DNA of 64,000 bases from an uncultured Lachnospiraceae bacterium. Lineage in GTDB: Bacteria > Bacillota > Clostridia > Lachnospirales > Lachnospiraceae. Below, one piece after another: positions 36,574 to 45,585 of this stretch. The notes below the pieces were generated by a model that saw nothing but the letters and a program-made list of their open reading frames with translations, did not search any database and was not told where the DNA came from. A program made the translations under genes and the position numbers. The stretch spans positions 1-64,000 of the forward strand of contig CAMJHQ010000018.1 of assembly GCA_946405625.1 (NCBI GenBank). Reading direction: 5' to 3'. How positions within the stretch are numbered: position 1 is the first letter of the stretch; each line of letters begins with the position of its first letter.

Positions 36574-37566
36574 GTGCATATGAGATACAGATCTGCAAAT
36601 GATTATATGAGACATATTTTCGGATATAAGGTATATAAGATTTCAATCAACGGTGGGTTCACCTGCCCTAACAGGGATGGCTCATTAGGTGTGGGCGGTT
36701 GTATATTCTGCTCAGGTGAAGGATCCGGAGATTTCAGTGAAGATGCAGAACTACCGGTAAATGAGCAGATAGAAAGTGGGAAGAAGAGGGTTATTTCAAA
36801 GCTTCCCAAGGATATGGATGATTCAGTTCCGCGGTTTATGGCATATTTCCAGGCATATACTAATACATATGCACCGGTTGAAAGGCTTCGAAGTCTTTTT
36901 ACCGAGGCGATAATGCATCCGGATATTGTGGGCATTTCCATAGCTACAAGACCTGACTGCCTGGGAGATGATGTGATAGAACTTCTGGATGAACTGAAAG
37001 GTATCAAGCCTGTGTGGGTAGAACTCGGATTACAGACTATTCATAAGAAAACGGCAGAATACATAAGAAGAGGTTATGATCTTCCTGTTTATACAGATGC
37101 TGTAAAGAGGCTGACCGGGCATGTGAGCCACATAATCACTCATGTAATCCTTGGCCTTCCGGGTGAATCAAAAGAGGATATGCTGGAAACAGTTCGATTT
37201 GTTGGAAGTATTGCAAGTGCCGGATATGAAGGAAGACGCTCGGATATAGAGGGCAATGAAGACGATGTGAAGCAGGATGAAGATGGGAAGAAGAATGAAG
37301 CTGTCAGAGATCTGTTTGGAATCAAACTTCAACTGCTGCATGTAATACATGGGACGGATCTGGAGAAGGATTATATGCGGGGAATGTTTGAGTGCCTCAC
37401 GCTTGATGAATATGCAGACATAATCCGTGATGCGATAAGTATTCTTCCTCCTGATATGGTAGTTCATCGAATAACGGGTGACGGAGCCAAGAAAACTCTG
37501 GTAGCACCGTTATGGAGTGCAGACAAGAAGAGGGTGCTGAATACACTTAATAAAAAACTGATGTAA
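36574..37566 (+). CDS. TIGR01212 family radical SAM protein (YhcC-like)
   Basis: A 330-residue protein with the N-terminal cysteine cluster CPNRDGSLGVGGCIFC (residues ~30-45), where the spacing of the first Cys to the CxxC pair is as in the TIGR01212/YhcC branch of Elp3-like radical SAM proteins. Further family motifs include FQAYTNTYAP, GISIATRPDCL, WVELGLQT and HVILGLPGE. The natural substrate of the family is not established. I took the GTG at 36574 (TAGGA six bases upstream); an ATG at 36580 is also possible. A charged insert (about residues 218-248) is specific to this protein. Neighbours give no functional link. Confidence 0.88.
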   Translation: MHMRYRSANDYMRHIFGYKVYKISINGGFTCPNRDGSLGVGGCIFCSGEGSGDFSEDAELPVNEQIESGKKRVISKLPKDMDDSVPRFMAYFQAYTNTYAPVERLRSLFTEAIMHPDIVGISIATRPDCLGDDVIELLDELKGIKPVWVELGLQTIHKKTAEYIRRGYDLPVYTDAVKRLTGHVSHIITHVILGLPGESKEDMLETVRFVGSIASAGYEGRRSDIEGNEDDVKQDEDGKKNEAVRDLFGIKLQLLHVIHGTDLEKDYMRGMFECLTLDEYADIIRDAISILPPDMVVHRITGDGAKKTLVAPLWSADKKRVLNTLNKKLM

Positions 37567-37706
37567 GTTAGTCGGTGAATGAAATATAACCTGAAATAAT
37601 GTGAAAGATACAATACGATAAAATACTGATATAAGACGATGGATTATATTTTGACGATGTTATAATTTACACCATAGGAACTATATTTGGGGAAACGGAG
37701 GCAAAA

Positions 37707-38546
37707 ATGGATAAACGGGTTTACGATCTTATTGAATGGGGAAATGAATGTTACAGAGACGGAAAGTATGACGAGGCATTTGGGGCGTATAGTGAAGCCT
37801 TGAAATATGATCCGAGTAACAGATATATTTATGCGAATCTCGGTAACTGTTACATGAACGGTTATGGATGTGAGCAGGATACAAAGAAGGCACTCGGATA
37901 CTATGTTGATGTGATCAACGAGAGAGATCAGCTTGCAGATACATATTTTGAATATGTAAAGAGTCTTGCAGACAGTGGTGACGGATATGCTGCATTTATT
38001 ATCGGGGATGTGTATTCATGCAGTGATTATAATGACACTGATTATCTGACAGGAATTAAGTATTATCAGATGTGCATTGATCAGAATTCCGAATGTTCAG
38101 TAAATGCAAAGGAACAGATAACCAAGGCATACTATTATTCGGATATTTCAAAGGCACATACTTATCTGGACGAGCTTCTGACAGTTTATTCAGATGATCT
38201 TGTGGACAGACCTTTTATAGAGCAGATAGCTGCACTTGTATATGGTGCAGGATATGGTGTAAGTAAGGATTCGAGAAAGGCTATAGAACATGGCAAAAAT
38301 GCGTTCTATGGCGGTAATAAGAAGGTAAAAGAATACGCTGCAATAGAGATAATTGATGTAATAAGAGAAAGGATCGTAAATCAAAATGATCTTGATTATG
38401 CAAGACTTGTTGCGAGGTCGTACATTTATGATAAGAATCCAACTGCAGCAAATAACATAATTAATGCGGTTGTATATAACAACACCGATCTGGATGTTGT
38501 AAGAAATGTAATTCCTGAATGGAAAAAGGAATTCGGTGTTCAATAA
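37707..38546 (+). CDS. TPR/Sel1-like repeat protein
   Basis: A 279-residue soluble helical protein. The first ~75 residues contain two TPR-like helix pairs (EWGNECYRDGKYDEAFGAYSEALKYDPSN and the following segment), then Sel1-like pieces such as CYMNGYGCEQDTKKALGYY and VYGAGYGVSKDSRKAIEHG. Such proteins are protein-protein scaffolds; no catalytic motif is seen. An extended -10 (TGTTATAAT, 37658-37666) lies upstream and CGGAGG precedes the ATG. The lipoprotein gene follows directly and may overlap if its GTG start is used, which suggests they work together. Partner and role unknown. Confidence 0.75.
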   Translation: MDKRVYDLIEWGNECYRDGKYDEAFGAYSEALKYDPSNRYIYANLGNCYMNGYGCEQDTKKALGYYVDVINERDQLADTYFEYVKSLADSGDGYAAFIIGDVYSCSDYNDTDYLTGIKYYQMCIDQNSECSVNAKEQITKAYYYSDISKAHTYLDELLTVYSDDLVDRPFIEQIAALVYGAGYGVSKDSRKAIEHGKNAFYGGNKKVKEYAAIEIIDVIRERIVNQNDLDYARLVARSYIYDKNPTAANNIINAVVYNNTDLDVVRNVIPEWKKEFGVQ

Positions 38547-38568
38547 GAATGAGGGAAAGAACAGCGTT

Positions 38569-40020
38569 ATGAAAAAAGCTGATAAGATGAATAATTCAAT
38601 TATTTGGCTGATATGTATTTTGTTCCTGCTCGGATTTTCGGGATGCGGTTCAAAGAATGTTGATGTTACTTCCGGAACGGGCACGGATACGACGCAGACG
38701 ACGAGTACTCAGGGGGCAAATATGACTACAGAAGATGAATATATTACCGGGGGGCATATAGATAACACAGATCCGAATGCACCTAAACATATAGAATCAA
38801 CTGAAATTACTGAGTTCGATTCGGATTTTTATGCAGAAAGAAGATGGAACAAAGAGGAAATAAGTCATTTTATTTTTCAAATAAAGAAGGATGAAAGCGG
38901 AGTCCTCACTGCGTATGAGAAGGAAACCGGTATAAGCTGTCCGGCAGATGAATATCTGTTAGAGGATCTTCAGGATATTATTGAAGCGCGTGACCTTGTA
39001 AGTTATAACGGATGGTATGAAAAAACGAACGGAATCCCACCGGAATTCGGACCATTCTTTTTTAAGGCCACATATGAATCCGGGGAAGTCTTAGAATTTA
39101 CTATGGAAGGACCCGCAGAGTGGCGTGATGATGTGTATGATGTTTTTGCTGAATGGTTTTCGGAAAATGGAATAGACGACTTATATCCTGAGAAGCCTGA
39201 TGCAAATGTGACAAGAATCAATTTCAAGTATGTCGATGAAGAAATGGCAGTAAATATTCACGAGACGGAAGTCCTGAAGGAAGATGCGATTGACGGAGAA
39301 ACACATTTGCTTGAGCTGGATTATGAGGATAAGAAAAATCCGGAATTATCGGAAGAGCTGTTTATAAAGATTCCTGATGGCTACTTTAAGAGGATAACCG
39401 AGATAATAAACGGTTCGGATATAGTCAGGGATCACTATTTCGGATTGCTTGATAGTGATGTGACCGATGCATATAACTTCCTGGATGTATACTTCGAGTA
39501 TGATGATGATACGAGGGTATCAGTCGAAACACATGATAAATCACAGATCGAGAGAGAAAGATTTGTAATAGATCAGATGCTCAGTTATCATGAGAGCATT
39601 TTTGGCAAGCGATTGACAGCCGACAATGAAGATGATATGACACCTATACCATGTATGAGCGTGTTTGTCGGAGATACATTTTTTGGAGTTGAAATGGAAT
39701 ATAATCCATCAAGGGAAGCATTTGTCGAAAAACTCGGAGGAGGTATTTCGATAGATCTTCATGATGAAGAGGGCAGTGTAAAGGTCGGAGAACTTCCGTG
39801 GGAACTGCCGAGGGATGATGAAGAGATGACAGCTCGACCCGGCGAGATCATACTTTGCGGTGAAAACAGTATTGCTATATGCTATGAAGAGTATTCGGGA
39901 AGCTTTACGAAAATCGGTAAATTTACTAACTTTAACGAAGAAGATATAAAGAAAATACAGGACAGCTTCGGTGGAGATGAGACGGTAACGGTAAATTTCA
40001 TAGTAGAATGGACAGAATAG
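38569..40020 (+). CDS. Secreted lipoprotein of unknown function
   Basis: A 483-residue protein with a signal peptide (MKKADKM..., hydrophobic stretch IIWLICILFLLGF) ending in a lipobox-like GFSGC, so it should be lipid-anchored outside the membrane. A Thr/Ser-rich spacer follows, then a large acidic, beta-rich domain without a motif I recognise. Two starts are possible: ATG 38569 (listed, gives a normal-length signal peptide) and GTG 38536, which has AAGGA five bases upstream but would overlap the TPR gene and lengthen the leader. Short repeats begin at its stop codon. Function not assigned. Confidence 0.7.
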   Translation: MKKADKMNNSIIWLICILFLLGFSGCGSKNVDVTSGTGTDTTQTTSTQGANMTTEDEYITGGHIDNTDPNAPKHIESTEITEFDSDFYAERRWNKEEISHFIFQIKKDESGVLTAYEKETGISCPADEYLLEDLQDIIEARDLVSYNGWYEKTNGIPPEFGPFFFKATYESGEVLEFTMEGPAEWRDDVYDVFAEWFSENGIDDLYPEKPDANVTRINFKYVDEEMAVNIHETEVLKEDAIDGETHLLELDYEDKKNPELSEELFIKIPDGYFKRITEIINGSDIVRDHYFGLLDSDVTDAYNFLDVYFEYDDDTRVSVETHDKSQIERERFVIDQMLSYHESIFGKRLTADNEDDMTPIPCMSVFVGDTFFGVEMEYNPSREAFVEKLGGGISIDLHDEEGSVKVGELPWELPRDDEEMTARPGEIILCGENSIAICYEEYSGSFTKIGKFTNFNEEDIKKIQDSFGGDETVTVNFIVEWTE

Positions 40021-40101
40021 AATACGATTGAATTGACGGAATAGAATCGATTGAATCTGTATAACAGAATTCGGTTGAATAGACGGAATAGAATACGAGG
40101 G
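40011..40101 (+). repeat. Short direct repeats of GACGGAATAGAAT type
   Basis: Three copies of a ~22-base unit with GACrGAATAGAAT (starting at 40011, 40035 and 40082; the first two are adjacent) run from the end of the lipoprotein gene into the spacer. Confidence 0.6.
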
Positions 40102-40112
40102 GTGTATGAATG

Positions 40113-40143
40113 CAGGCAGAGGAGTAAATCCTCTGCCTGTTTA
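40113..40143 (+). terminator. Terminator after the lipoprotein gene
   Basis: Perfect eleven-pair stem (40113-40123 with 40129-40139) and a five-base loop, followed by a short T-run. Confidence 0.8.
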
Positions 40144-40282
40144 TCGTTTTAATGGGTGCATATAATATATGGATCTAAAGGCGTGATTGAAAAAAGAATT
40201 ATAGATGCTAAGTGAGAAAGGATATCTGAAATATAAAAAATGAAATATGAAAAAATTTTTTTGAAAGATGAATAAAAAAATG

Positions 40283-40311
40283 TTGACAAACAACTTATGA
40301 CGGGGTATATT
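40283..40311 (+). promoter_or_regulatory. Promoter of the metal-resistance operon
   Basis: TTGACA (40283-40288), a 17-base spacer and TATATT (40306-40311). Confidence 0.7.
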
Positions 40312-40312
40312 G

Positions 40313-40338
40313 AACACATGAACAAACGTGCATATGTT
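40313..40338 (+). promoter_or_regulatory. Operator-like inverted repeat for the ArsR-type repressor
   Basis: AACACATG (40313-40320), ten bases, then CATATGTT (40331-40338): seven of eight positions are symmetric. It begins two bases after the -10 box, where binding would block transcription, as for SmtB/CadC/CzrA-type repressors that control their own operon. Confidence 0.6.
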
Positions 40339-40355
40339 TTAAAGGAGTTTAAAAT

Positions 40356-40712
40356 ATGTCAGAAAATAAAAAAACGGCGGAGGAAAAAGTGATCAATGTT
40401 AAGGCAGCAGAGAAAATATCCGAGACAATGCCGGATGATGAGTATCTGTATGACCTTTCGGAACTTTTCAGAATCTTCGGTGATTCTACAAGAATAAAAA
40501 TACTATTTGCGCTCTTTGATGCAGAGCTGTGCGTAGGAGATATATCAAATATCCTGAAGCTCAGTCAGTCATCAGTCAGCCATCAGCTTAGAATCCTTAA
40601 GGATAACAAGCTGGTCAAGTTCAGACGCGACGGAAAGAGTATTTATTATTCACTTGATGATGATCATGTAAGATCAATACTGCAACTGGGTATGGATCAT
40701 GTGGAAGAGTAG
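40356..40712 (+). CDS. ArsR/SmtB family metal-sensing repressor
   Basis: A 118-residue winged helix-turn-helix repressor. The recognition region reads LKLSQSSVSHQLRIL and the wing FRRDGKSIYYSL. It has ELCVGDI in helix 3, the metal box region, and at the C-terminus DDHVRSILQLGMDHVEE, which gives D-x-H...H-x-x-E with ten residues between the histidines, the alpha-5 zinc site of SmtB/CzrA. It should release DNA when Zn, Cd or Co binds, inducing the HMA protein and P-type ATPase downstream. AAAGGAG precedes the start. The metal cannot be fixed by sequence alone. Confidence 0.9.
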   Translation: MSENKKTAEEKVINVKAAEKISETMPDDEYLYDLSELFRIFGDSTRIKILFALFDAELCVGDISNILKLSQSSVSHQLRILKDNKLVKFRRDGKSIYYSLDDDHVRSILQLGMDHVEE

Positions 40713-41063
40713 TCCAGGGGATTGCTTCGAACGAAGTGAGAAGAGGGACCCGTGGTCCTGAGCGAAGCAGGGATTGGCAACGCTTATAGGCAGAACAGGG
40801 TTCACGCAGTTTTCTGCCGACCTGTGAAGCGGGGGGCAATACTTGTACGCGTGAACAGGAGTTTGCGAAGCAAACGGGTTCACGCAGTGTTCTGCCGATC
40901 TGTGAAGCAGGGATTGGCAACACTTGTACGCGTGAACAGGAGTTTGCGAAGCAAACGGGTTCACGCAGTGTTCTGCCGACCTGTGAAGCAGGGGGTGGCA
41001 ACGCTTGTAGGCAGAACAGCACGCAGTGTTCTGCCGAAAGATTATAGAATAAGGAGATAAACA
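40713..41063 (+). repeat. GC-rich hairpin-forming tandem repeat inside the metal operon
   Basis: No gene is present. Two near-identical 81-bp units (40841-40921 and 40922-41002, three differences) are flanked by partial units. Each unit has a long hairpin: GCGTGAAC pairs with GTTCACGC, enclosing GTTTGC-GAA-GCAAAC. The right flank has another stem, GGCAGAACA with TGTTCTGCC (near 41010-41035). Base composition is clearly more GC-rich than the flanking genes. Open frames across it on both strands are only repeats of the DNA unit and lack ribosome sites. It separates the repressor from the HMA protein gene. Confidence 0.85.
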
Positions 41064-41282
41064 ATGAAGAAAACATACAAAGTAGACGTTGATTGTGCTG
41101 CATGTGCAGAGAAGATGCAGGAGACTATCAAAAATACAGAAGGTATCAAGGATGCAACACTCAGCTTTATGACACTCAAGTTAAAGGTTGAATTCGATGA
41201 GGGAGTTGATCCTGACGAGGTTATGAAAAAAGCTCGTGATAACTGCAAAAAAGTCGAAGATGATATGGAGATATATTTATAA
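41064..41282 (+). CDS. Small HMA-domain metal-binding protein
   Basis: A 72-residue protein made of one heavy-metal-associated domain, with the metal-binding motif DCAACAEKM (CxxC, residues ~11-14) and a ferredoxin-like beta-alpha-beta pattern. In most Zn/Cd/Pb or Cu P-type ATPases this domain is at the N-terminus; here the ATPase that follows lacks it, so this protein probably acts as its detached metal donor or sensor. It has AAGGAG before the ATG. It is separated from the repressor by the hairpin repeat and from the ATPase by a terminator-like hairpin. Confidence 0.9.
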   Translation: MKKTYKVDVDCAACAEKMQETIKNTEGIKDATLSFMTLKLKVEFDEGVDPDEVMKKARDNCKKVEDDMEIYL

Positions 41283-41298
41283 ATAATTGATTTTCAAC

Positions 41299-41332
41299 GT
41301 GTCACCGGTGTGTTTTCCGGTGGCACATTTTT
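41299..41332 (+). terminator. Terminator-like hairpin between HMA protein and ATPase genes
   Basis: Ten-pair stem (41299-41308 with 41317-41326, one G-T) followed by ATTTTT. Since the ATPase gene starts 13 bases later with its own AAAGGAG, this probably lowers rather than abolishes ATPase expression relative to the HMA protein. Confidence 0.75.
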
Positions 41333-41344
41333 AAAGGAGTTTTT

Positions 41345-43327
41345 ATGACTGCGAAGCAGAAAAAATCATTAATAAGAGTTATCATTGCATTCGTTCTTGT
41401 GGCTGCACTGATGGTTACATTTCATTTTTATGAATGCTCGAAGTGGATTCAGCTGCCGCTTTATCTGGTTCCGTATCTGATTGTGGGATTTGACGTTCTC
41501 AAGAAGGCTGCAAAGAATATCCGCAACGGACAGGTGTTCGATGAGCAGTTCCTTATGTCGATTGCAACGATAGGTGCGATCGCAACAGGAGAGTTCAGTG
41601 AAGGCGTTGCGGTTATGCTGTTCTATCAGATAGGTGAGCTGTTCCAGAGTATTGCTGTCGGAAAGAGCCGTAAGAATATTGCTGATCTGATGGATATCAG
41701 GCCTGATACTGCAAATCTGGAACATGAGGATGGAAGTATTACAGAAGAAGATCCTGATGACATCGAGATAGGAAGTATAATTGTAGTTAATCCGGGCGAA
41801 AAGGTTCCGATTGACGGACTCGTTATTGAAGGAACATCCTCACTTGATACCAGTGCACTTACAGGAGAATCGGTTCCGAGAACCGTACATGAGGGAGAAG
41901 AGATCATTTCCGGATGCGTAAGTCTTTCGGGAAGAATTAAGATAAAGACAACCAAGGAGTTCGGTGAATCAACTGTTTCGAAGATACTTGATCTGGTTGA
42001 GAATTCAAGTCTGAAGAAGGCTCGGGCTGAGAACTTCATTTCAAAGTTTGCTAAGTACTATACACCGATCGTATGTTACAGTGCACTTGCACTTGCATTG
42101 ATCCCGCCGGTATTTCTGATGATAATCGGTAAGGAAGCAGCATGGGTAACCTGGATTATGAGAGCACTCACATTTCTCGTAATCAGCTGTCCGTGTGCGG
42201 TAGTTATATCGGTTCCGCTCAGCTTCTTCGGTGGAATAGGCTGTGCTTCAAAGAACGGAATCCTGGTCAAAGGTTCGAATTATCTGGAAATCCTGTCGGA
42301 TACGAAAACAATTGTATTTGATAAGACGGGAACTCTGACCAAAGGCGTTTTTGAAGTGACGGGAATCTACGTATCGGATTCTTTCATGAAAACTATATCC
42401 AATCCTTCGGATAAGAATATAAAGTCCGATGCGGAGCTGAAGCTGCTCGGATATGCGGCTGCTGCTGAAGCTGCGTCGAGTCATCCGATTGCGCAGAGTA
42501 TCTGTAAAGCATATAAGGAAAAGGCAGGTTCGATTGAGTCATCTGATAAGAAAATAGAGGACATTACAGAGATTGCCGGTCATGGTATTCAGGCCGTGAT
42601 TAAAGAAGGCGGTGCACCTGTTAAGGTTCTCGCCGGTAACCTGAGACTTATGGACAGGGAAAATGTAACAGTAGATGAGATACATGATGAGGGAACGAGC
42701 TGCTATATCGCAATCGAGGGAATGTATGCGGGATGCATAGTGATTTCCGATGTTGTTAAACCAAATGCCGGAATAGCTATGGAAAGCCTGGCAAACCAGG
42801 GAATAAAAACTGTAATGCTCACGGGTGACAGTAAGATGGCTGCCGAGCGAGTTGCAGAAGAAGTGAATGTAACCGCGTATAAGGCAGAACTGCTTCCGGG
42901 AGATAAAGTATCGGAAGTTGAACTGCTTCTTGATGAGCTGGCAGGCGGAGCGTCTTCGGATAAAGCCGAGAAAGCACGCGGAAGGCTTGCATTTGTCGGA
43001 GACGGAATCAACGACGCACCGGTTCTTGCAAGAGCTGATATAGGAATTGCAATGGGCGCAATGGGTTCAGATGCAGCAATCGAAGCAGCGGACGTTGTTC
43101 TGATGGATGATGATCCGGCTAAGATTTCTCTTGCTATGAGAATATCCAGAAAGACCCTCAGAATCGTAAGACAGAATATCATATTTGCGATATCGGTTAA
43201 GGTGCTTTGCCTTATCCTCGGAGCTTTGGGCTTTGCCAACATGTGGATAGCGATATTCGCAGATGTCGGCGTAATGGTCATTGCAGTACTTAATGCGACA
43301 AGATGTCTCAGGATTTACGGAGAATGA
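41345..43327 (+). CDS. Heavy-metal-translocating P-type ATPase (Zn/Cd/Pb type)
   Basis: A 660-residue P1B-ATPase that exports metal ions with ATP. It has the membrane metal site CPCAVV (near residue 282), phosphorylation motif DKTGTLTKG (near 325), SSHPIA (the HP locus, near 378) and GDGINDAPVLARADIGIAMG (near 552). CPC plus the context of an SmtB-type repressor points to Zn/Cd/Pb rather than Cu. There is no N-terminal HMA domain: the first ~20 residues go straight into the membrane, and the HMA domain is encoded by the preceding gene. Starts after AAAGGAG. Ends its operon with a terminator at 43381. Confidence 0.94.
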   Translation: MTAKQKKSLIRVIIAFVLVAALMVTFHFYECSKWIQLPLYLVPYLIVGFDVLKKAAKNIRNGQVFDEQFLMSIATIGAIATGEFSEGVAVMLFYQIGELFQSIAVGKSRKNIADLMDIRPDTANLEHEDGSITEEDPDDIEIGSIIVVNPGEKVPIDGLVIEGTSSLDTSALTGESVPRTVHEGEEIISGCVSLSGRIKIKTTKEFGESTVSKILDLVENSSLKKARAENFISKFAKYYTPIVCYSALALALIPPVFLMIIGKEAAWVTWIMRALTFLVISCPCAVVISVPLSFFGGIGCASKNGILVKGSNYLEILSDTKTIVFDKTGTLTKGVFEVTGIYVSDSFMKTISNPSDKNIKSDAELKLLGYAAAAEAASSHPIAQSICKAYKEKAGSIESSDKKIEDITEIAGHGIQAVIKEGGAPVKVLAGNLRLMDRENVTVDEIHDEGTSCYIAIEGMYAGCIVISDVVKPNAGIAMESLANQGIKTVMLTGDSKMAAERVAEEVNVTAYKAELLPGDKVSEVELLLDELAGGASSDKAEKARGRLAFVGDGINDAPVLARADIGIAMGAMGSDAAIEAADVVLMDDDPAKISLAMRISRKTLRIVRQNIIFAISVKVLCLILGALGFANMWIAIFADVGVMVIAVLNATRCLRIYGE

Positions 43328-43380
43328 TCGACGGATGTACAGTTAATATACGTGGATGAACAATGAATAAATTATAATGA

Positions 43381-43416
43381 AATGCCTCATTTGATCTTAT
43401 GACAGATGGGGCATTT
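43381..43416 (+). terminator. Terminator after the metal ATPase
   Basis: Ten-pair stem (43381-43390 with 43406-43415, one G-T) ending in a short T-run. Confidence 0.7.
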
Positions 43417-43522
43417 TCGTTATGGAAAAATGCTGTGATTGTGATAAAATATAGTCTCAGGGATTGAGGAAACAGCAAAGCGATCCCGTTATATTTCGAT
43501 TATCATGTAAAGGAGATATACA

Positions 43523-44317
43523 ATGAAGTTAGGTGTGATCGGTGCCGGAAATATGGCAAGTGCCATTATCGGTGGAATAATTAGTAACAAGGTTATATCG
43601 GCTGATGAGATAATATGTTCTTCACCGGTGGCTGAAGAGCGTACAAGAGCAGAAGAGAGATTCAAGATTTCTACGACAGAGGATAACAAGAAGGTTGTTA
43701 AAGAATCTGAGATCGTGCTTCTTGCGGTTAAGCCGCAGGTTGTTCCTGTTGTTGTTGAAGAAATACGTGATACTGTTTCGGAAGATCAGCTGATCATTTC
43801 GATTGTTGCAGGTAAGACAATTGACTGGTTCAGACAGTCATTCGGAAAAGAGATTAAGCTTATCAGAACAATGCCGAATACACCTGCTCTCGTTGGTGAA
43901 GGTATGACAGGTGTAAGTCCTAACGGAAATGTTACCGACGATGACCTGAAGAAAGCTCTCAGCATTCTTTCATCATTTGGTAAAGCTGAAGTTGTTCCGG
44001 AGAAGCTGATGGACAGTGTTGTGGCTGTTTCGGGAAGTTCACCTGCATATGTATTTATGATGATCGAGGCAATGGCTGACGGTGCTGTTAAGCTCGGAAT
44101 GCCCAGAGTTCAGGCATATAAGTTTGCTGCTCAGGCAGTACTCGGAAGTGCTAAGATGGTTCTTGAGACCGGAAAACATCCGGGAGAACTTAAGGATATG
44201 GTATGCTCACCTGCAGGAACAACAATAGAGGCTGTACAGGTACTTGAGGAGGCCGGCTTCAGAGCAAGTCTCATCGATGCTATGGAGGCATGTGCAGAGG
44301 TTTCCAGAAGACTGTAA
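43523..44317 (+). CDS. proC: Pyrroline-5-carboxylate reductase
   Basis: A 264-residue NAD(P)H enzyme for the last step of proline synthesis. The nucleotide-binding loop is GAGNMASAIIGG (residues ~7-18); the family signature region is PGELKDMVCSPAGTTIEAV (residues ~220-240), cut here in order, and the mid segment has RTMPNTPALVGEG. Length is normal. AAAGGAG precedes the ATG. Alone between terminators, so likely its own transcript. Secure. Confidence 0.95.
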   Translation: MKLGVIGAGNMASAIIGGIISNKVISADEIICSSPVAEERTRAEERFKISTTEDNKKVVKESEIVLLAVKPQVVPVVVEEIRDTVSEDQLIISIVAGKTIDWFRQSFGKEIKLIRTMPNTPALVGEGMTGVSPNGNVTDDDLKKALSILSSFGKAEVVPEKLMDSVVAVSGSSPAYVFMMIEAMADGAVKLGMPRVQAYKFAAQAVLGSAKMVLETGKHPGELKDMVCSPAGTTIEAVQVLEEAGFRASLIDAMEACAEVSRRL

Positions 44318-44382
44318 AATATATAATAGCCGCTTGCATTTTAAAATATGCAAGGCTATAATGTAAACCTATTGTTACTGCA

Positions 44383-44400
44383 AAACAGATAAATCTGTTT
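44383..44400 (+). promoter_or_regulatory. Palindrome upstream of purC
   Basis: AAACAGAT-AA-ATCTGTTT, perfectly symmetric, ends 32 bases before the purC start. A second stem-loop (44326-44359) lies further up after proC. It may be an operator; the binding protein is unknown. Confidence 0.4.
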
Positions 44401-44432
44401 AATAAAATATGATTATCACGAGGGAGGCAATC

Positions 44433-45317
44433 ATGAGTGAGACAATGCAGCCGGTAAAGGAAGGCAAAGTAAGAGAGATTTATGACATTGGCGACAGCCT
44501 TGTTATGGTAGCAACTGACAGAATCAGTTGTTATGACGTTATTCTTAAGAATGAAATTGTTAAGAAGGGAACTGTTCTTACACAGATGTCAAAGTTCTGG
44601 TTTGAAATGACAGAGGACATTCTTCCTAATCACATGATCACAACAGATGTAAATGAGATGCCGGAGTTCTTCCGTAAGCCTGAGTTTACAGGAAACAGCA
44701 TGAAGTGCAAGAAGCTCACAATGCTTCCTGTTGAGTGCATCGTTCGTGGATATATAACAGGCAGTGGCTGGGCAAGCTACAAGGAGAACGGTACTGTATG
44801 TGGTATCAAGCTTCCTGAAGGACTTGTTGAGTCAGAGAAGCTTCCTGAGCCGATCTACACACCATCAACAAAGGCTGAGATCGGTGACCATGATGAGAAC
44901 ATTTCTTTCGAAAGATCTGTTGAAGTTCTTGAGAAGGAGTTCCCGGGCAAGGGTCAGGAATATGCTGAGAAGCTTCGCGATTATACAATCGCTCTTTATA
45001 AGAAATGTGCAGATTATGCACTTACAAAGGGTATCATAATTGCTGATACAAAGTTCGAGTTCGGTCTTGATGAGAACGGAAATATCGTTCTCGGTGATGA
45101 GATGCTTACACCTGATTCATCACGTTTCTGGCCTGCAGACGGATATGAGAAGGGCAAGGGTCAGCCTTCCTTCGATAAGCAGTTCGCACGTGACTGGCTC
45201 AAGTCAGATGAGAATAAGAACGAGCCTGAGAACTGGTTCCTTCCACAGGAAATAGTTGATAAGACAATCGACAAGTACCTTTCAGCTTACAGAATGCTGA
45301 CAGGCAAGGAGCTTTAA
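44433..45317 (+). CDS. purC: Phosphoribosylaminoimidazole-succinocarboxamide synthase (SAICAR synthase)
   Basis: A 294-residue enzyme of purine synthesis that joins aspartate to CAIR using ATP. The start [13 protein letters not shown] is the family's ATP-binding entry, followed by [24 protein letters not shown] and later [12 protein letters not shown] and [12 protein letters not shown], all SAICAR synthase motifs. I chose the ATG at 44433, six bases after GAGGGAGG, over an ATG at 44409. It is a longer, eukaryote-like branch compared with short (~235) bacterial enzymes. Codon use is that of a well-expressed gene. purE is elsewhere in the window on the other strand. Confidence 0.95.
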   Translation: MSETMQPVKEGKVREIYDIGDSLVMVATDRISCYDVILKNEIVKKGTVLTQMSKFWFEMTEDILPNHMITTDVNEMPEFFRKPEFTGNSMKCKKLTMLPVECIVRGYITGSGWASYKENGTVCGIKLPEGLVESEKLPEPIYTPSTKAEIGDHDENISFERSVEVLEKEFPGKGQEYAEKLRDYTIALYKKCADYALTKGIIIADTKFEFGLDENGNIVLGDEMLTPDSSRFWPADGYEKGKGQPSFDKQFARDWLKSDENKNEPENWFLPQEIVDKTIDKYLSAYRMLTGKEL

Positions 45318-45362
45318 TCTTTGGATGCTCTGTGACTAAGACATTATATATTTTGAAAAAGG

Positions 45363-45392
45363 AAAGAACTCTGAGTGGGTTCTTTCTTTTTT
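45363..45392 (+). terminator. Terminator after purC
   Basis: AAAGAAC (45363-45369) pairs with GTTCTTT (45379-45385), followed by a C and seven T. Confidence 0.8.
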
Positions 45393-45454
45393 TGACGTTA
45401 CATTTTAACGGATTTATATATCGCATATTTGTTCATTATTTTCGGTGTTTTTTA

Positions 45455-45483
45455 TTGACTTTAGTGTATTGGAACTGTATATT
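45455..45483 (+). promoter_or_regulatory. Promoter of the BlaI/BlaR1-type pair
   Basis: TTGACT (45455-45460), a 17-base spacer and TATATT (45478-45483), leaving a leader of about 95 bases. Confidence 0.6.
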
Positions 45484-45585
45484 AATTATGTCATGGTTTA
45501 CAGATATAGACCGATTGGCGATGATTTACCATAAGGTTAGATCCTATGGAAAAAAATATATGCTCTATAAAAACGGAGGACGAAA

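Larger units (their letters stand above)
40144..40355. other. Spacer before the metal-resistance operon
   Basis: AT-rich sequence. Only the promoter and operator of the ArsR-type gene are recognisable. Confidence 0.5.

Noticed and set aside
40841-41002. Possible CRISPR-like array
   Set aside because: The units are adjacent without variable spacers and are 81 bp, so this is a tandem repeat.
40621-41103. Long open frames on both strands across the 81-bp repeats (about 160 and 102 codons)
   Set aside because: They translate only the repeat unit, have no ribosome sites and overlap real genes; they are a by-product of repeat structure.
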